From NCBI GenBank assembly GCA_030430535.1, contig JAUIKY010000031.1:1-44021 (forward strand): DNA of 44,021 nucleotides. Reading direction: 5' to 3'. This stretch comes from Bacteroidia bacterium. GTDB lineage: Bacteria; Bacteroidota; Bacteroidia; Flavobacteriales; Flavobacteriaceae. The position numbers and the translations under genes are program-made. Shown here one piece after another: positions 8,219 to 16,879 of the stretch. The number at the start of each line of letters is the position of its first letter. Positions within the stretch are counted from its first letter, which is position 1. Below the pieces are notes generated by a model. That model was given only the letters and a program-made list of their open reading frames with translations. It was not told the DNA's origin and searched no databases.

Positions 8219-9202
8219 TCAACCCAGTTTCCTTTTTAACATACACAGTACTCCCAATTCTTCTCGGGAGAGATTGGTTTTCTTTTTTAACAAACGGTCA
8301 ATTTCCTTTTGAAAATATTTAATGGTCTTGCCATTAACATATTCGTCTATAACACGGGGGTCTATGTAAGAGCTTCGGGCTACCGATGGCGTATTGCCTA
8401 GATGCTCACTTACTTTTATTACAGCATTACGAATGTTTTTGTCCATTGTTTTTTGGTCTTCAACCTCCAACGCTCCAATTTCGTCCAGTGCCATTGCCGC
8501 TATAACCGTACCTGACCAGGTTCTAAAATCTTTTGCCGAAAACTCCTCGCCCATAACCTCCCTTATATATTCATTAAGATGCTCGCTTTTTACATCTTGC
8601 TTGTTGCCATCTTCATCAATAAACTTAAAAATCTCATATCCAGGCAACTCATCTATTTCATTTACAATACGTGCCAAACGTTTATCTACCACATGACGCT
8701 CTTGCTCTTTACCCGATTTACCTATATAATTGAATATTAACTTATCATTCTCGATGGACAAATGTTTACTGCGCATCGTGGTAAGCCCATAGCTTTTGTT
8801 TTCTTTAGCATAGTAATCACTTCCTGGCCTAAAATAGGCGGCTTCTAAGAGTCTTACCATGCACGCAAGTACCTTTTCCTTGTTTAGTGTGCGCTTTCGT
8901 AAATGTTGTCCTGTTACTCGCCGCATGTGCTCTAACTGGTTTGCGAAATGGAGTATGCGGTCAAACTTGGCCTGTTCTTGTTTTGCTCTGTATTTTGGGT
9001 TATAAATGTACTGTTTGCGGTCTTTATCGTCACGCCCGGTAACCAGAATCTTTGCATTTTTTTTAGAACTGATTTCAACATCGCTCCATGCGGGGGGTAT
9101 GACCAAAGATTTAAACCACTCTTTTAATTTTTTGTCTTTAACAGTGTTATTAGCCTTATCGACATATCGAAATCCTTTGCCGTGTTTTTTTCTATAATAC
9201 AT
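8219..9202 (-). CDS. DNA topoisomerase IB
   Basis: A 327-residue type IB topoisomerase of the short bacterial (poxvirus-like) class, which relaxes supercoils through a 3'-phosphotyrosine intermediate. The N-terminal domain (1-80) contains VIPPAWSDVEIS and ILVTGRDDKDRKQYIYNP. The catalytic domain shows Arg125 in FRPGS, Lys in YIGKSGKEQ (about 162-165), Arg227 in DFRTWSGT, His268 in SEHLGNTP, and the nucleophile Tyr279 in SSYIDPRV. All five active-site elements are therefore present. The nearest gene upstream is the 45-residue membrane protein (9290-9427), 87 bases away and on the same strand. Function in bacteria is accessory and non-essential in known cases. Confidence 0.95.
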   Translation of the reverse strand: MYYRKKHGKGFRYVDKANNTVKDKKLKEWFKSLVIPPAWSDVEISSKKNAKILVTGRDDKDRKQYIYNPKYRAKQEQAKFDRILHFANQLEHMRRVTGQHLRKRTLNKEKVLACMVRLLEAAYFRPGSDYYAKENKSYGLTTMRSKHLSIENDKLIFNYIGKSGKEQERHVVDKRLARIVNEIDELPGYEIFKFIDEDGNKQDVKSEHLNEYIREVMGEEFSAKDFRTWSGTVIAAMALDEIGALEVEDQKTMDKNIRNAVIKVSEHLGNTPSVARSSYIDPRVIDEYVNGKTIKYFQKEIDRLLKKKTNLSREELGVLCMLKRKLG

Positions 9203-9289
9203 TTTACTGCTCGTTACTTTTTAAAAACCCTTAACCTCGATAGCCCAATAATTTTTATTTTGTGAAAGGCACTAACACCTTTATCTGTG

Positions 9290-9427
9290 TTATAGCACAT
9301 CAAATACAAAACCCAATAACCAATACAATATTATAAACACTACAATGGTGCCAATGCAACCACATTTACCACCACCTATTTTTTTAGCGCCCCATGCAGC
9401 CCCTATAAACCTTAAAAACTTTTCCAT
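9290..9427 (-). CDS. 45-residue membrane protein
   Basis: A short frame encodes MEKFLRFIGAAWGAKKIGGG, followed by KCGCIGTIVVFIILYWLLG and FVFDVL. It has an amphipathic N-terminus, a Gly/Lys linker with a CGC motif, and one strong membrane helix (about residues 25-42). The composition is protein-like: glycines cluster, and the hydrophobic run is uninterrupted and ends precisely at a stop. I recall similar short proteins in other Bacteroidota but cannot name a family. It lies between topoisomerase IB and a strong terminator and has the same strand as both flanking genes. Function unknown. Confidence 0.55.
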   Translation of the reverse strand: MEKFLRFIGAAWGAKKIGGGKCGCIGTIVVFIILYWLLGFVFDVL

Positions 9428-9543
9428 GCAATAACATAATTGACTTCTAATGTGCTAAAAATAGGTTAGAATTTGTTTATATATGTTCTTTATAAGAATA
9501 AAAAAGTGCTTAAATAATAATAGGTTTATGGAAGGGTATTAGC

Positions 9544-9591
9544 TCAAAACAAAAAACGCAATCAACTTAAAGATTGCGTTTTTTGTTTTGA
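9544..9591. terminator. Perfect bidirectional terminator hairpin
   Basis: A 20-bp perfect inverted repeat (arms 9544-9563 and 9572-9591, loop 8 bases). The core AACGCAATC pairs with GATTGCGTT, flanked by A- and T-runs on both sides. It lies 10 bases after the stop of the minus-strand lipoprotein gene and can terminate in either direction. The same core occurs after dnaK at 11273-11304. Confidence 0.88.
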
Positions 9592-9601
9592 GATTATCGG
9601 C

Positions 9602-10120
9602 TTATCTTGTAAGTTCAATTCTCATTTCAATATCGGTAAAACCATCCCCTGCCGTTTGTGGCAAATCTTGTACAGTGTCTGCAACTATTATTAAGCTATT
9701 TTCTGTCAACTCAATAATTTGATAAGTAACGCTTTCTGTACTTCCATTAGCCGTTATGGTTAATTCGTTGCCGTTTTTTAACCAAGTACTGCTAGTTGCA
9801 AAAGAGTTGTTCTGTACATTTTGGGTTTGACTTTGCCCTAATGCAGATATGGTTAACTTAACGCTATATGTCCCTTCCGCTTCGACATTTTTTGGGTTCT
9901 CTGTAAAAGTTAAGGTAAAATCTACATCATAGCCTTCACCTATATAATTAGTTTTTACGGTTTGCCATTGATAGGTTGTTGATGTTGAGCCACTATAGTT
10001 AACAGTTTTTGCTGTCCAAACGCCTAAAATATCTCCAGAAACATCACCCGGAGAATCATCTTTTGAACAGGAAGTTAGCACTAAAGAGAGCGCTATAAAT
10101 AAAGTACTTAATTTTTTCAT
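9602..10120 (-). CDS. Lipocalin-like lipoprotein
   Basis: A 172-residue lipoprotein. The signal peptide MKKLSTLFIALSLVLTSCSKDD has a lipobox LTSC (Cys18), followed by acidic residues. ILGVWTAKTVNYSGSTST starts the mature domain, and alternating strands (VDFTLTFTENPKNVEAEGTY, LKNGNELTITANGSTESVTY, ENSLIIVAD) fit the lipocalin-like domain common in Bacteroidota lipoproteins, which begin with a G-x-W strand. It is probably anchored in the outer membrane; ligand unknown. It stands alone, with a strong terminator directly behind it. Confidence 0.8.
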   Translation of the reverse strand: MKKLSTLFIALSLVLTSCSKDDSPGDVSGDILGVWTAKTVNYSGSTSTTYQWQTVKTNYIGEGYDVDFTLTFTENPKNVEAEGTYSVKLTISALGQSQTQNVQNNSFATSSTWLKNGNELTITANGSTESVTYQIIELTENSLIIVADTVQDLPQTAGDGFTDIEMRIELTR

Positions 10121-10261
10121 GATTAGATTGGTTTGTAATTATTTCTGCAATTACAGTAAAAAATAACATGCAAAAAAAGCAATCAAATGAAATGATTTCT
10201 TTTAACCACTCCAGCCTTTAGCGCCACTACAGAGTCACAACATTATTTTCTATTATTTAAT

Positions 10262-11257
10262 TTACAATTCCTGCATTATCTCTGAAAAAATGCGGTACGA
10301 CTCAACCCTATCCTCATGGTTATAAATATGTGAAACCGCAATTAATTCATCCACTTCAGTTTCTTTTAAAAACTGTTCTGTTTTTGCTTTTACCGATGCC
10401 TTCTCGCCTATAAAACTATAGTGCGTCATCTGTTGTACATTAGGATGGTTGATGAGCTCTCGCAATTCTGTTGTTATGGGCCTGGGGGCTTTTATATAGT
10501 CGATATTTCCAGTCAATACGCCCAAAATCATTTGGTACATAGAAGAGGCCAACGTTTGGGCTTTTTCGTCGGTTTCTGCTGCAATAACACCAATACCTGC
10601 CATGGTATATGGTTTTCTTAAATAAGCTGAAGGTTTAAAGTTTTCACGATAAATCCTTAAAGCTTCCTTGAGCTGTGCTGGTGCAAAATGACTGGCAAAA
10701 ACATAGGGCAAACCCTTTTGGGCAGCAACGTGGGCGCTATCGGTACTCGACCCCAAAATAAACATGGGCATTTCTACACCTTCGGAAATATAGGAACGTA
10801 CTTTTCCTCGATGTGAACTAGAGAAAAAATGCTGAATCCTACTGACCTCGTCTGGGAATTGGTACACGGCCTTCATTCGGTCGGACCGAATGGCGTGTGC
10901 TGTTTCTTGATCGGTACCGGGGGCTCGCCCCAAGCCTAAATCGATACGATTGGGATAAAGATTTCCCAAAGTGCCAAACTGTTCGGCCACCACAAGCGGC
11001 GAATGGTTGGGCAGCATAATGCCGCCAGAGCCTACCCTTATTTTTTCTGTGCCTCCTGCAATATGCCCTATTAAAACTGAAGTTGCCGAACTCGCAATAC
11101 TTTTCATATTGTGGTGTTCTGCAAGCCAAAAGCGATGGTACCCCATTTTTTCGGCACGTTGCGCCAAATCCAAACTGTTAGCAAATGTTTCTTGAACAGT
11201 AGTGTTTTCAGCTACTACAGCTAATTCTAATATGGAATATGGAATTTTACTCTTCAT
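10262..11257 (-). CDS. Luciferase-like (LLM) flavin-dependent oxidoreductase
   Basis: A 331-residue member of the bacterial luciferase-like monooxygenase family, closest in feel to the YhbW/MsnO8 subgroup. The hallmarks are YSILELAVVAENTTVQETF at the start, MGYHRFWLAEHHNM (about 38-51), IRVGSGGIMLPNHSPLVVAEQFGTL, and RIDLGLGRAPGTDQ (about 104-117), which form the flavin and substrate pocket of the TIM barrel. FILGSSTDSAHVAAQKGLPY follows. The substrate is unknown. The gene lies downstream of dnaK but behind a terminator, so it probably has its own promoter. Confidence 0.92.
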   Translation of the reverse strand: MKSKIPYSILELAVVAENTTVQETFANSLDLAQRAEKMGYHRFWLAEHHNMKSIASSATSVLIGHIAGGTEKIRVGSGGIMLPNHSPLVVAEQFGTLGNLYPNRIDLGLGRAPGTDQETAHAIRSDRMKAVYQFPDEVSRIQHFFSSSHRGKVRSYISEGVEMPMFILGSSTDSAHVAAQKGLPYVFASHFAPAQLKEALRIYRENFKPSAYLRKPYTMAGIGVIAAETDEKAQTLASSMYQMILGVLTGNIDYIKAPRPITTELRELINHPNVQQMTHYSFIGEKASVKAKTEQFLKETEVDELIAVSHIYNHEDRVESYRIFSEIMQEL

Positions 11258-11272
11258 AATTTTTGTAGATAA

Positions 11273-11304
11273 AAAAACGCAATCAAATTAATGATTGCGT
11301 TTTT
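11273..11304. terminator. Terminator behind dnaK
   Basis: Arms AAAAACGCAATCA (11273-11285) and TGATTGCGTTTTT (11292-11304) pair perfectly around a 6-base loop, with A/T runs at both ends. It is placed to stop transcription from dnaK before the LLM oxidoreductase gene. Confidence 0.8.
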
Positions 11305-11333
11305 GTATTTTGAAATGCTTTGGCATTCATCAC

Positions 11334-11388
11334 CTGTGTGAATATTTAAAGATGCTTCGGCTTCGCTTAGCATAAGCTATTCACATAG
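11334..11388. repeat. Nested inverted repeat between dnaK and its terminator
   Basis: CTGTGTGAATA (11334-11344) and TATTCACATAG (11378-11388) are inverted copies with one mismatch. Between them, GATGC and GCATA elements surround TTCGGCTTCGCTTA, resembling the short palindromic intergenic repeats of Bacteroidota. It would form a stem in the 3' end of the dnaK transcript. Confidence 0.5.
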
Positions 11389-11413
11389 ATTTGTACCAAA
11401 TTTGGTTCTCTTC

Positions 11414-13330
11414 TTATTTTACTTCCTCGAAGTCTACGTCTTCCACGTCGCTGCCCTCGTTTGATTGGCCATTTTGGCTCGCATCAGATCCAGGTTGCGC
11501 ACCTCCGCCAGCTTGCTGTCCTTCGGCGGCTTGAGCTTTATAGATTTCTTCGCTTGCAGCTTTCCAAATCTCGTTAAGATTATCTAAAGCTGGCTGGATT
11601 AGAGCTAAATCTTTAGTTTCAAACTGCTTTTTCAACTCTTCCAAAGCGCCTTCAATTTTAGATTTGTTATCAGCTGACAACTTATCTCCTGATTCTTCCA
11701 ATAATTTTTCAGTTTGGAAAATCATAGAATCAGCTTCATTCAATTTTTGGGCTTTTTCAGCTGCAGCTTTATCCGCTTCGGCATTTGCTTCAGCATCAGC
11801 TTTCATCTTTTCGATTTCCTCTTCGGTCAATCCTGAAGACGCTTCAATTCTAATATCCTGTTTCTTACCAGTGGCTTTGTCTTCCGCAGATACTTTGATG
11901 ATACCGTTGGCATCAATATCGAAAGTCACCTCAATTTGTGGTGTACCACGACGTGCTGGTGGAATACCATCTAAGTGGAAACGACCAATGGTTTTGTTAT
12001 CGGCTGCCATGGCTCTTTCTCCTTGCAATACATGGATTTCTACAGATGGCTGATTATCGGCCGCAGTTGAGAATATCTGTGATTTCTTGGTTGGGATGGT
12101 TGTGTTGGCTTCGATTAACTTGGTAAATACATTACCCATAGTTTCGATACCTAATGATAATGGTGTTACATCCAATAAAAGAACGTCTTTTACATCACCA
12201 GTTAATACACCACCTTGGATACCTGCACCAAGCGATACTACCTCGTCTGGGTTAACACCTTTACTTGGTTTTTTACCGAAGAATTTTTCAACGGCTTCTT
12301 GTACAGCAGGAATACGTGTTGAACCACCTACCAAAATGATTTCGTCGATATCGCTCTTGCTCAAACCAGCAGCTTTAAGCGCTGATGTACATGGCTCGAT
12401 AGTACGTTTTACTAAATCGTCAATTAATTGCTCGAATTTAGAACGCGTTAATGTACGTACCAAGTGCTTTGGGCCACTGGCTGTTGCCGTAATGTATGGC
12501 AAGTTAATCTCAGTCTGTGCAGAAGAAGACAACTCAATCTTAGCTTTTTCAGCAGCTTCCTTTAAACGTTGAAGCGACATAGGGTCTTCTCGCAAGTCCA
12601 TGCTCTCTTCAGCCTTAAACTCATCAGCCAACCAGTTGATGATTTTTTCATCTACATCGTCACCACCTAAGTGTGTATCACCATCGGTAGAAAGTACTTC
12701 AAATACACCATCACCTAATTCTAGGATAGATACATCGTGCGTACCACCACCAAAATCGAATACCACTATTTTTTGGTCTTTTCCTTTTTTATCCAATCCG
12801 TAAGCTAAAGCGGCTGCAGTAGGCTCGTTAATAATACGCTCTACTTTTAAACCAGCAATTTCCCCAGCTTCTTTAGTGGCTTGACGTTGGCTATCATTAA
12901 AGTAAGCAGGTACGGTAATAACCGCACGGGTTACATCTTGTCCTAAATAATCTTCAGCTGTTTTCTTCATTTTTTGAAGAATCATAGCTGAAAGTTCTTG
13001 TGGCGTGTACAAACGACCTTCAATATCCACACGTGGGGTATCATTATCGCCTTTTACTACTTTATAAGGTACACGCTCTGCTTCGTTTTTAGATTCAGAA
13101 TATTTGTTACCCATAAAACGCTTTATTGAATAAACCGTTTTTGTGGGGTTAGTTACTGCTTGACGCTTCGCAGGATCACCTACTTTAATCTCACCGCCTT
13201 CAACAAACGCAATTACAGATGGTGTAGTACGCTTACCTTCGGCATTTGGGATTACAACAGGCTCGTTCCCTTCCATTACCGAAACGCAAGAGTTTGTTGT
13301 TCCTAAATCAATTCCAATAATTTTACTCAT
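11414..13330 (-). CDS. dnaK: Molecular chaperone DnaK (Hsp70)
   Basis: A 638-residue Hsp70. The nucleotide-binding domain (about 1-385) begins [20 protein letters not shown] and contains [34 protein letters not shown] and [12 protein letters not shown]. The linker [18 protein letters not shown] leads to the substrate-binding domain. The lid is followed by a Gly/Ala/Gln-rich tail ending [11 protein letters not shown], the usual acidic C-terminal peptide. It works with DnaJ and GrpE in folding and stress response; neither gene is adjacent here. A short hairpin (13359-13376) and a palindrome (13438-13450) lie upstream and may relate to control. A terminator follows at 11273-11304. Confidence 0.99.
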   Translation of the reverse strand: MSKIIGIDLGTTNSCVSVMEGNEPVVIPNAEGKRTTPSVIAFVEGGEIKVGDPAKRQAVTNPTKTVYSIKRFMGNKYSESKNEAERVPYKVVKGDNDTPRVDIEGRLYTPQELSAMILQKMKKTAEDYLGQDVTRAVITVPAYFNDSQRQATKEAGEIAGLKVERIINEPTAAALAYGLDKKGKDQKIVVFDFGGGTHDVSILELGDGVFEVLSTDGDTHLGGDDVDEKIINWLADEFKAEESMDLREDPMSLQRLKEAAEKAKIELSSSAQTEINLPYITATASGPKHLVRTLTRSKFEQLIDDLVKRTIEPCTSALKAAGLSKSDIDEIILVGGSTRIPAVQEAVEKFFGKKPSKGVNPDEVVSLGAGIQGGVLTGDVKDVLLLDVTPLSLGIETMGNVFTKLIEANTTIPTKKSQIFSTAADNQPSVEIHVLQGERAMAADNKTIGRFHLDGIPPARRGTPQIEVTFDIDANGIIKVSAEDKATGKKQDIRIEASSGLTEEEIEKMKADAEANAEADKAAAEKAQKLNEADSMIFQTEKLLEESGDKLSADNKSKIEGALEELKKQFETKDLALIQPALDNLNEIWKAASEEIYKAQAAEGQQAGGGAQPGSDASQNGQSNEGSDVEDVDFEEVK

Positions 13331-13358
13331 AACTATGCTTTATTTGTGTTTTATAAAA

Positions 13359-13376
13359 TTTCCGTTTGCACGGAAA
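13359..13376 (-). promoter_or_regulatory. Hairpin in the dnaK leader
   Basis: TTTCCGT (13359-13365) and ACGGAAA (13370-13376) form a perfect 7-bp stem with a 4-base loop, ending 29 bases before the dnaK start codon. It may affect message stability or translation; this is an inference from position only. Confidence 0.45.
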
Positions 13377-13437
13377 CGTTGTATTCATTTTTAAATTCGG
13401 TTGGTATAAGTCAATCATTATGCCAACAGAAAAATAC

Positions 13438-13450
13438 TGACACAGTGTCA
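13438..13450. promoter_or_regulatory. Palindrome upstream of dnaK, candidate operator
   Basis: TGACACAGTGTCA is a perfect 6+1+6 palindrome about 110 bases before dnaK. On the minus strand it is followed after one base by TATTTTTC, a near match to the -7 consensus TAnnTTTG, so a bound protein would overlap that promoter. It is not the CIRCE element of HrcA. Confidence 0.4.
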
Positions 13451-13608
13451 TATTTTTATCGGTATAAAGTCACAGCAGCAGTTTTCTGAAGATAAAACGC
13501 TTGAACGTCTGTCAAAAAAAGATAGTGATGTTATTTGAACCTAGCAGAAATCAATGAAAACTTCGTGTCTTGACGGCCTTCCGATAGAAGGCATTCCATA
13601 ACCTAAAG

Positions 13609-14067
13609 TTAATTGTTACAACTTGAACGTCGACGTGTATCCATTAAATAAATGATTTTCCATTGCCCATTATCCTTAAATAATTGAAATGAATTTACGC
13701 CACAATGACTAAATTCGCCATTGAACCAAAATTCGTAGGGCGTCCATGCATTAGCCATATTGCCATCAATTTGAATATGGTAATCCAACAAACGCTCATC
13801 CCATTTTTGGTCGGCAGGCCTGTTGGCAATGGCATCAATGAGTTTTTCAGGTTTGTCGGTTACCAAAACATCTTGCCCTTCTTTGGTTCTGTATGTGGTT
13901 TGAAGTAAAATTTGGTCGGCTATTACCGATTTCATCAATGTAGTATCCCCTTTATGAAATCCTTCAAAAAAAGTATCGACAGCGGCTTTAACTTGTGTTT
14001 TTTCATCGTTTTGACTAAAAAGTGTCGATGTAATGAAAAGCGTCAAATAAAGTATTGCCCGGACCAT
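13609..14067 (-). CDS. Secreted NTF2-like (putative lumazine-binding) protein
   Basis: A 152-residue protein with signal peptide MVRAILYLTLFITSTLFSQ. The mature part has the NTF2/SnoaL cone layout: VKAAVDTFFEGFHKGDTTLM (helix), SVIADQILLQTTY (strand), YHIQIDGNMANAWTPYEFWF (strands), then FSHCGVNSFQLFKDNGQWKIIYLMDTRR. This matches the putative lumazine-binding branch common in Bacteroidota, in which the name does not prove ligand binding. No catalytic residues are obvious. It is monocistronic and divergent from the GH28 gene. Confidence 0.8.
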   Translation of the reverse strand: MVRAILYLTLFITSTLFSQNDEKTQVKAAVDTFFEGFHKGDTTLMKSVIADQILLQTTYRTKEGQDVLVTDKPEKLIDAIANRPADQKWDERLLDYHIQIDGNMANAWTPYEFWFNGEFSHCGVNSFQLFKDNGQWKIIYLMDTRRRSSCNN

Positions 14068-14193
14068 AAAATTTCGTTTTAATCTAAAGTAGTTGATATT
14101 GAAATATCTAGCGGCCTTTTAAAGAAAAGTTTAACAGAATCCTCTTATTTTAGTATTTTTACCGCTAACCTTAAACTGATTACAGACATTATA

Positions 14194-15540
14194 ATGAAGA
14201 ATTTCCTATTACTATTTACCTTAACTTTATTTTTATCCTGCCAACAACAAAAACCATCCTCCCAAGATGCTGCAACAGCCAGCAATGATGTTTTTCCCGA
14301 CGGCACCGAAATCCCTGAATGGTTTAAAGACGACTCTAAGATAAACCCTGCCGATTTAGGTGAATTTTATTCGCTTACAGACCATGGCGTGAGCACCGAC
14401 AGTACCATCGTGCAAACCAAGGCCATCCAAAACGTAATTGACGAAGCTTACCGAAATGGTGGCGGTGTGGTTGTTGTTCCGAAAGGAACGTTTTTAAGTG
14501 GAGCCCTATTTTTTAGACCCAACACCCACTTGCACGTTGAAGAAGGTGGTGTGTTAAAAGGATCTGACAATATTGATGATTATCCTTTTATGCCCTCTAG
14601 AATTGAAGGGCAAAGCATTGAATACTTTTCTGCTTTGGTAAATGCTTTTGGGGTTGACGGATTTACCATTTCCGGTAACGGTATCATTGACGGTAACGGC
14701 CTAAAGTACTGGAAAGCATTTTGGCAACGCCGTGAGGAAAACCCAAAATGTACCAATTTAGAGGTGTCACGCCCACGATTGGTTTTCATCTGGAAAAGTA
14801 ACGATGTGCAGTTACAAGATGTACATTTACGAAATTCTGGATTTTGGTCCAGCCACTATTACCAGTGCAACAACGTGAAAATTTTAGGCTTACGAATCAC
14901 TTCGCCACACGAACCCATTAAAGCACCAAGTACCGATGCGATTGACATCGATGTGTGTTCAAACGTGTTGATAAAGGATTGCTATATGGCTGTTAACGAC
15001 GATGCCATTGCGCTTAAAGGTGGAAAAGGCCCATGGTCTGATAAAGATGCTAGCAACGGCGAAAACACCAATATCATTATTGAAGACTGCGAATTCGGAT
15101 TTTGCCATTCCGCACTCACTAACGGCAGCGAATCACTACACAATAAAAATATTTTGATGCGTAATTGCAAAGTCAACGAAGCTAAACGGTTACTTTGGTT
15201 AAAGATGCGTCCCGATACGCCACAGCATTACGAATATATTACCGTTGAAAACATTACCGGGCAAGCGCATAGTTTTATTTACATTAAACCTTGGACTCAG
15301 TTTTTCGACTTAAAAGGACGTGAAGATGTGCCCCTTTCTTATTCAGAACATATTACCATGAGAAATATCGATTTAAAATGTGATATTTTTTATGACATGA
15401 AAATTACGGAATATGACAAATTGAGTGATTTCACTTTTGAAAACATCAACGTTGAAGCTGAAGATGGCACATACGATAAAAGCATTATTGATGGCGTTAC
15501 GTTCAAGAATGTAAAAGTTAACGGCAAATTAATTGAATAA
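14194..15540 (+). CDS. Glycoside hydrolase family 28 lipoprotein
   Basis: A 448-residue polygalacturonase-like enzyme. The signal MKNFLLLFTLTLFLSC has a lipobox at Cys16, so it is membrane anchored. After the pectin-lyase-like start (DHGVSTDSTIVQTKAIQNVI, residues 63-82, and VVPKGTFLSGALFF) come beta-helix coils with APSTDAIDIDVCSN (244-257) and VNDDAIALKGG (267-277). These carry the Asp residues of GH28 catalysis; CHSALTNGSES (304-314) corresponds to the GHG-type loop, and LLWLKMRPD follows. It probably cleaves galacturonide or rhamnogalacturonide linkages. The stop overlaps the ATG of the next gene (TAATG), so translation of the two is coupled. Confidence 0.9.
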   Translation: MKNFLLLFTLTLFLSCQQQKPSSQDAATASNDVFPDGTEIPEWFKDDSKINPADLGEFYSLTDHGVSTDSTIVQTKAIQNVIDEAYRNGGGVVVVPKGTFLSGALFFRPNTHLHVEEGGVLKGSDNIDDYPFMPSRIEGQSIEYFSALVNAFGVDGFTISGNGIIDGNGLKYWKAFWQRREENPKCTNLEVSRPRLVFIWKSNDVQLQDVHLRNSGFWSSHYYQCNNVKILGLRITSPHEPIKAPSTDAIDIDVCSNVLIKDCYMAVNDDAIALKGGKGPWSDKDASNGENTNIIIEDCEFGFCHSALTNGSESLHNKNILMRNCKVNEAKRLLWLKMRPDTPQHYEYITVENITGQAHSFIYIKPWTQFFDLKGREDVPLSYSEHITMRNIDLKCDIFYDMKITEYDKLSDFTFENINVEAEDGTYDKSIIDGVTFKNVKVNGKLIE

Positions 15541-16841
15541 TGAGAACGCTAAAAACACTGTGCATTTTACTTCTTTTTTGTAACAGTTTCCATTTATTAA
15601 AAGCCCAAAACTCACCTGCACCAATTAAATTGGTGCAGTTTGTTTTAACGCCCAACCATGCCGATTGGAACTACAAACTCCACGAACAGGCTACGTTAAA
15701 AATAATGGTCCATAAGTATGGTGTCCCCATTAACGGTATTCAGGTCCATTATCAATATGGCCCCGAATTTATGCCTTCGGAAAAAGAGGGCCATGTAACT
15801 CTTAAAAACGGAACGGGCGAAATCAACATCGGCACCTTAAAAACACCTGGGTTTAAAGAATTAAAAGTAAAGGTTACTGTTGATGGCCACACTTACAAAG
15901 ACCAAGTAAAGCTCGGTTTTAATCCGTTTGAAATACAACCAACGGTTACCATGCCAAAAGATTTTGATGTGTTTTGGAACGACGTTCTGGAAGCCAACAA
16001 AAAAATTCCGATGAATCCCGTGGTTACGCATAAACCTGAGTTTTCAACCGATAAAGTGGATGTGTTTTTAGTACGTTTACAGAACTACAAAAAAGGGAAG
16101 CACCTCTATGGCTATTTAAGCAAACCGAAAGATGGCAAAAAACACCCCGTTTTATTCCATCCGCCTGGCGCTGGTGTTAAAAAAATAAATCCCGTTCTCG
16201 CTTTTGCAGAAGCAGGCTTTATCAGTTTTACTACTGAAATCCATGGTATTTCACCCGAAATCTCAAAAGCTAATTACAACGACCTCAAGCATGCCTTGAC
16301 CGATTACTGGGCATTAAATTTACACGACAAAGACAAATACTATTATAAAAGTGTGTATTTAGGCTGTGTTCGTGCCATTGATTTTTTAACCAGTTTACCT
16401 GAATTCGATGGAAAAAACGTAGTGGTTACCGGTGGTAGTCAAGGCGGGGCTTTAACGATTGTAACGGCAGGACTCGACAAAAGAGTTACTTCCTTGGCTT
16501 CATTTTATCCGGCTTTAAGCGACCATACGGGGTATTTGCATAATCGTCCCGGAGGTTGGCCGCATATATTCAGTAGCAAACACGGAAATACTTCCGAAGA
16601 AAACATCGAAACCGTCACCTATTACGATGTGGTTAACTTCGCCAAGAAAATTACGGTACCGGGGTTTTATTCAACAGGATACAACGATAACACTTGCGCT
16701 CCAACATCGGTCTTTTCAGCTTTTAATGCAGTTACAGCACCCAAAGAAATAGTAATCACGCCCATTTCTGGGCACTGGCGATTTGGAGAGACCAATACCC
16801 AAGCCATAAATTGGCTGAAACAAAAATGTGGTATCGAGTAA
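15540..16841 (+). CDS. CE7-type acetyl esterase (acetylxylan esterase-like)
   Basis: A 433-residue secreted alpha/beta hydrolase with signal peptide MRTLKTLCILLLFCNSFHLLKAQ. Residues 25-130 form an extra N-terminal beta domain, then the AXE1/CE7 domain starts near PTVTMPKDFDVFWNDVLEA. The catalytic set is visible: Ser300 in GGSQGGA, Asp383 in GYNDNTCAPTS and His412 in SGHWRFGE. CE7 enzymes remove acetyl groups from xylo-oligosaccharides and similar substrates. Coupling by a TAATG overlap to the GH28 gene suggests it deacetylates the same pectic or hemicellulosic substrate. The substrate itself cannot be read from the sequence. Confidence 0.9.
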   Translation: MRTLKTLCILLLFCNSFHLLKAQNSPAPIKLVQFVLTPNHADWNYKLHEQATLKIMVHKYGVPINGIQVHYQYGPEFMPSEKEGHVTLKNGTGEINIGTLKTPGFKELKVKVTVDGHTYKDQVKLGFNPFEIQPTVTMPKDFDVFWNDVLEANKKIPMNPVVTHKPEFSTDKVDVFLVRLQNYKKGKHLYGYLSKPKDGKKHPVLFHPPGAGVKKINPVLAFAEAGFISFTTEIHGISPEISKANYNDLKHALTDYWALNLHDKDKYYYKSVYLGCVRAIDFLTSLPEFDGKNVVVTGGSQGGALTIVTAGLDKRVTSLASFYPALSDHTGYLHNRPGGWPHIFSSKHGNTSEENIETVTYYDVVNFAKKITVPGFYSTGYNDNTCAPTSVFSAFNAVTAPKEIVITPISGHWRFGETNTQAINWLKQKCGIE

Positions 16842-16879
16842 CAATTTAGTACTTTTACATTCTAAAAAATAACATCAAA

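Noticed and set aside
13576-13592. GCCTTC/GAAGGC hairpin behind the NTF2-like gene as terminator
   Set aside because: The stem is only 6 bp and no T-run follows on the minus strand.
13331-13608. CIRCE element (HrcA site) upstream of dnaK
   Set aside because: TTAGCACTC-N9-GAGTGCTAA is not present; the palindrome found is a different sequence.
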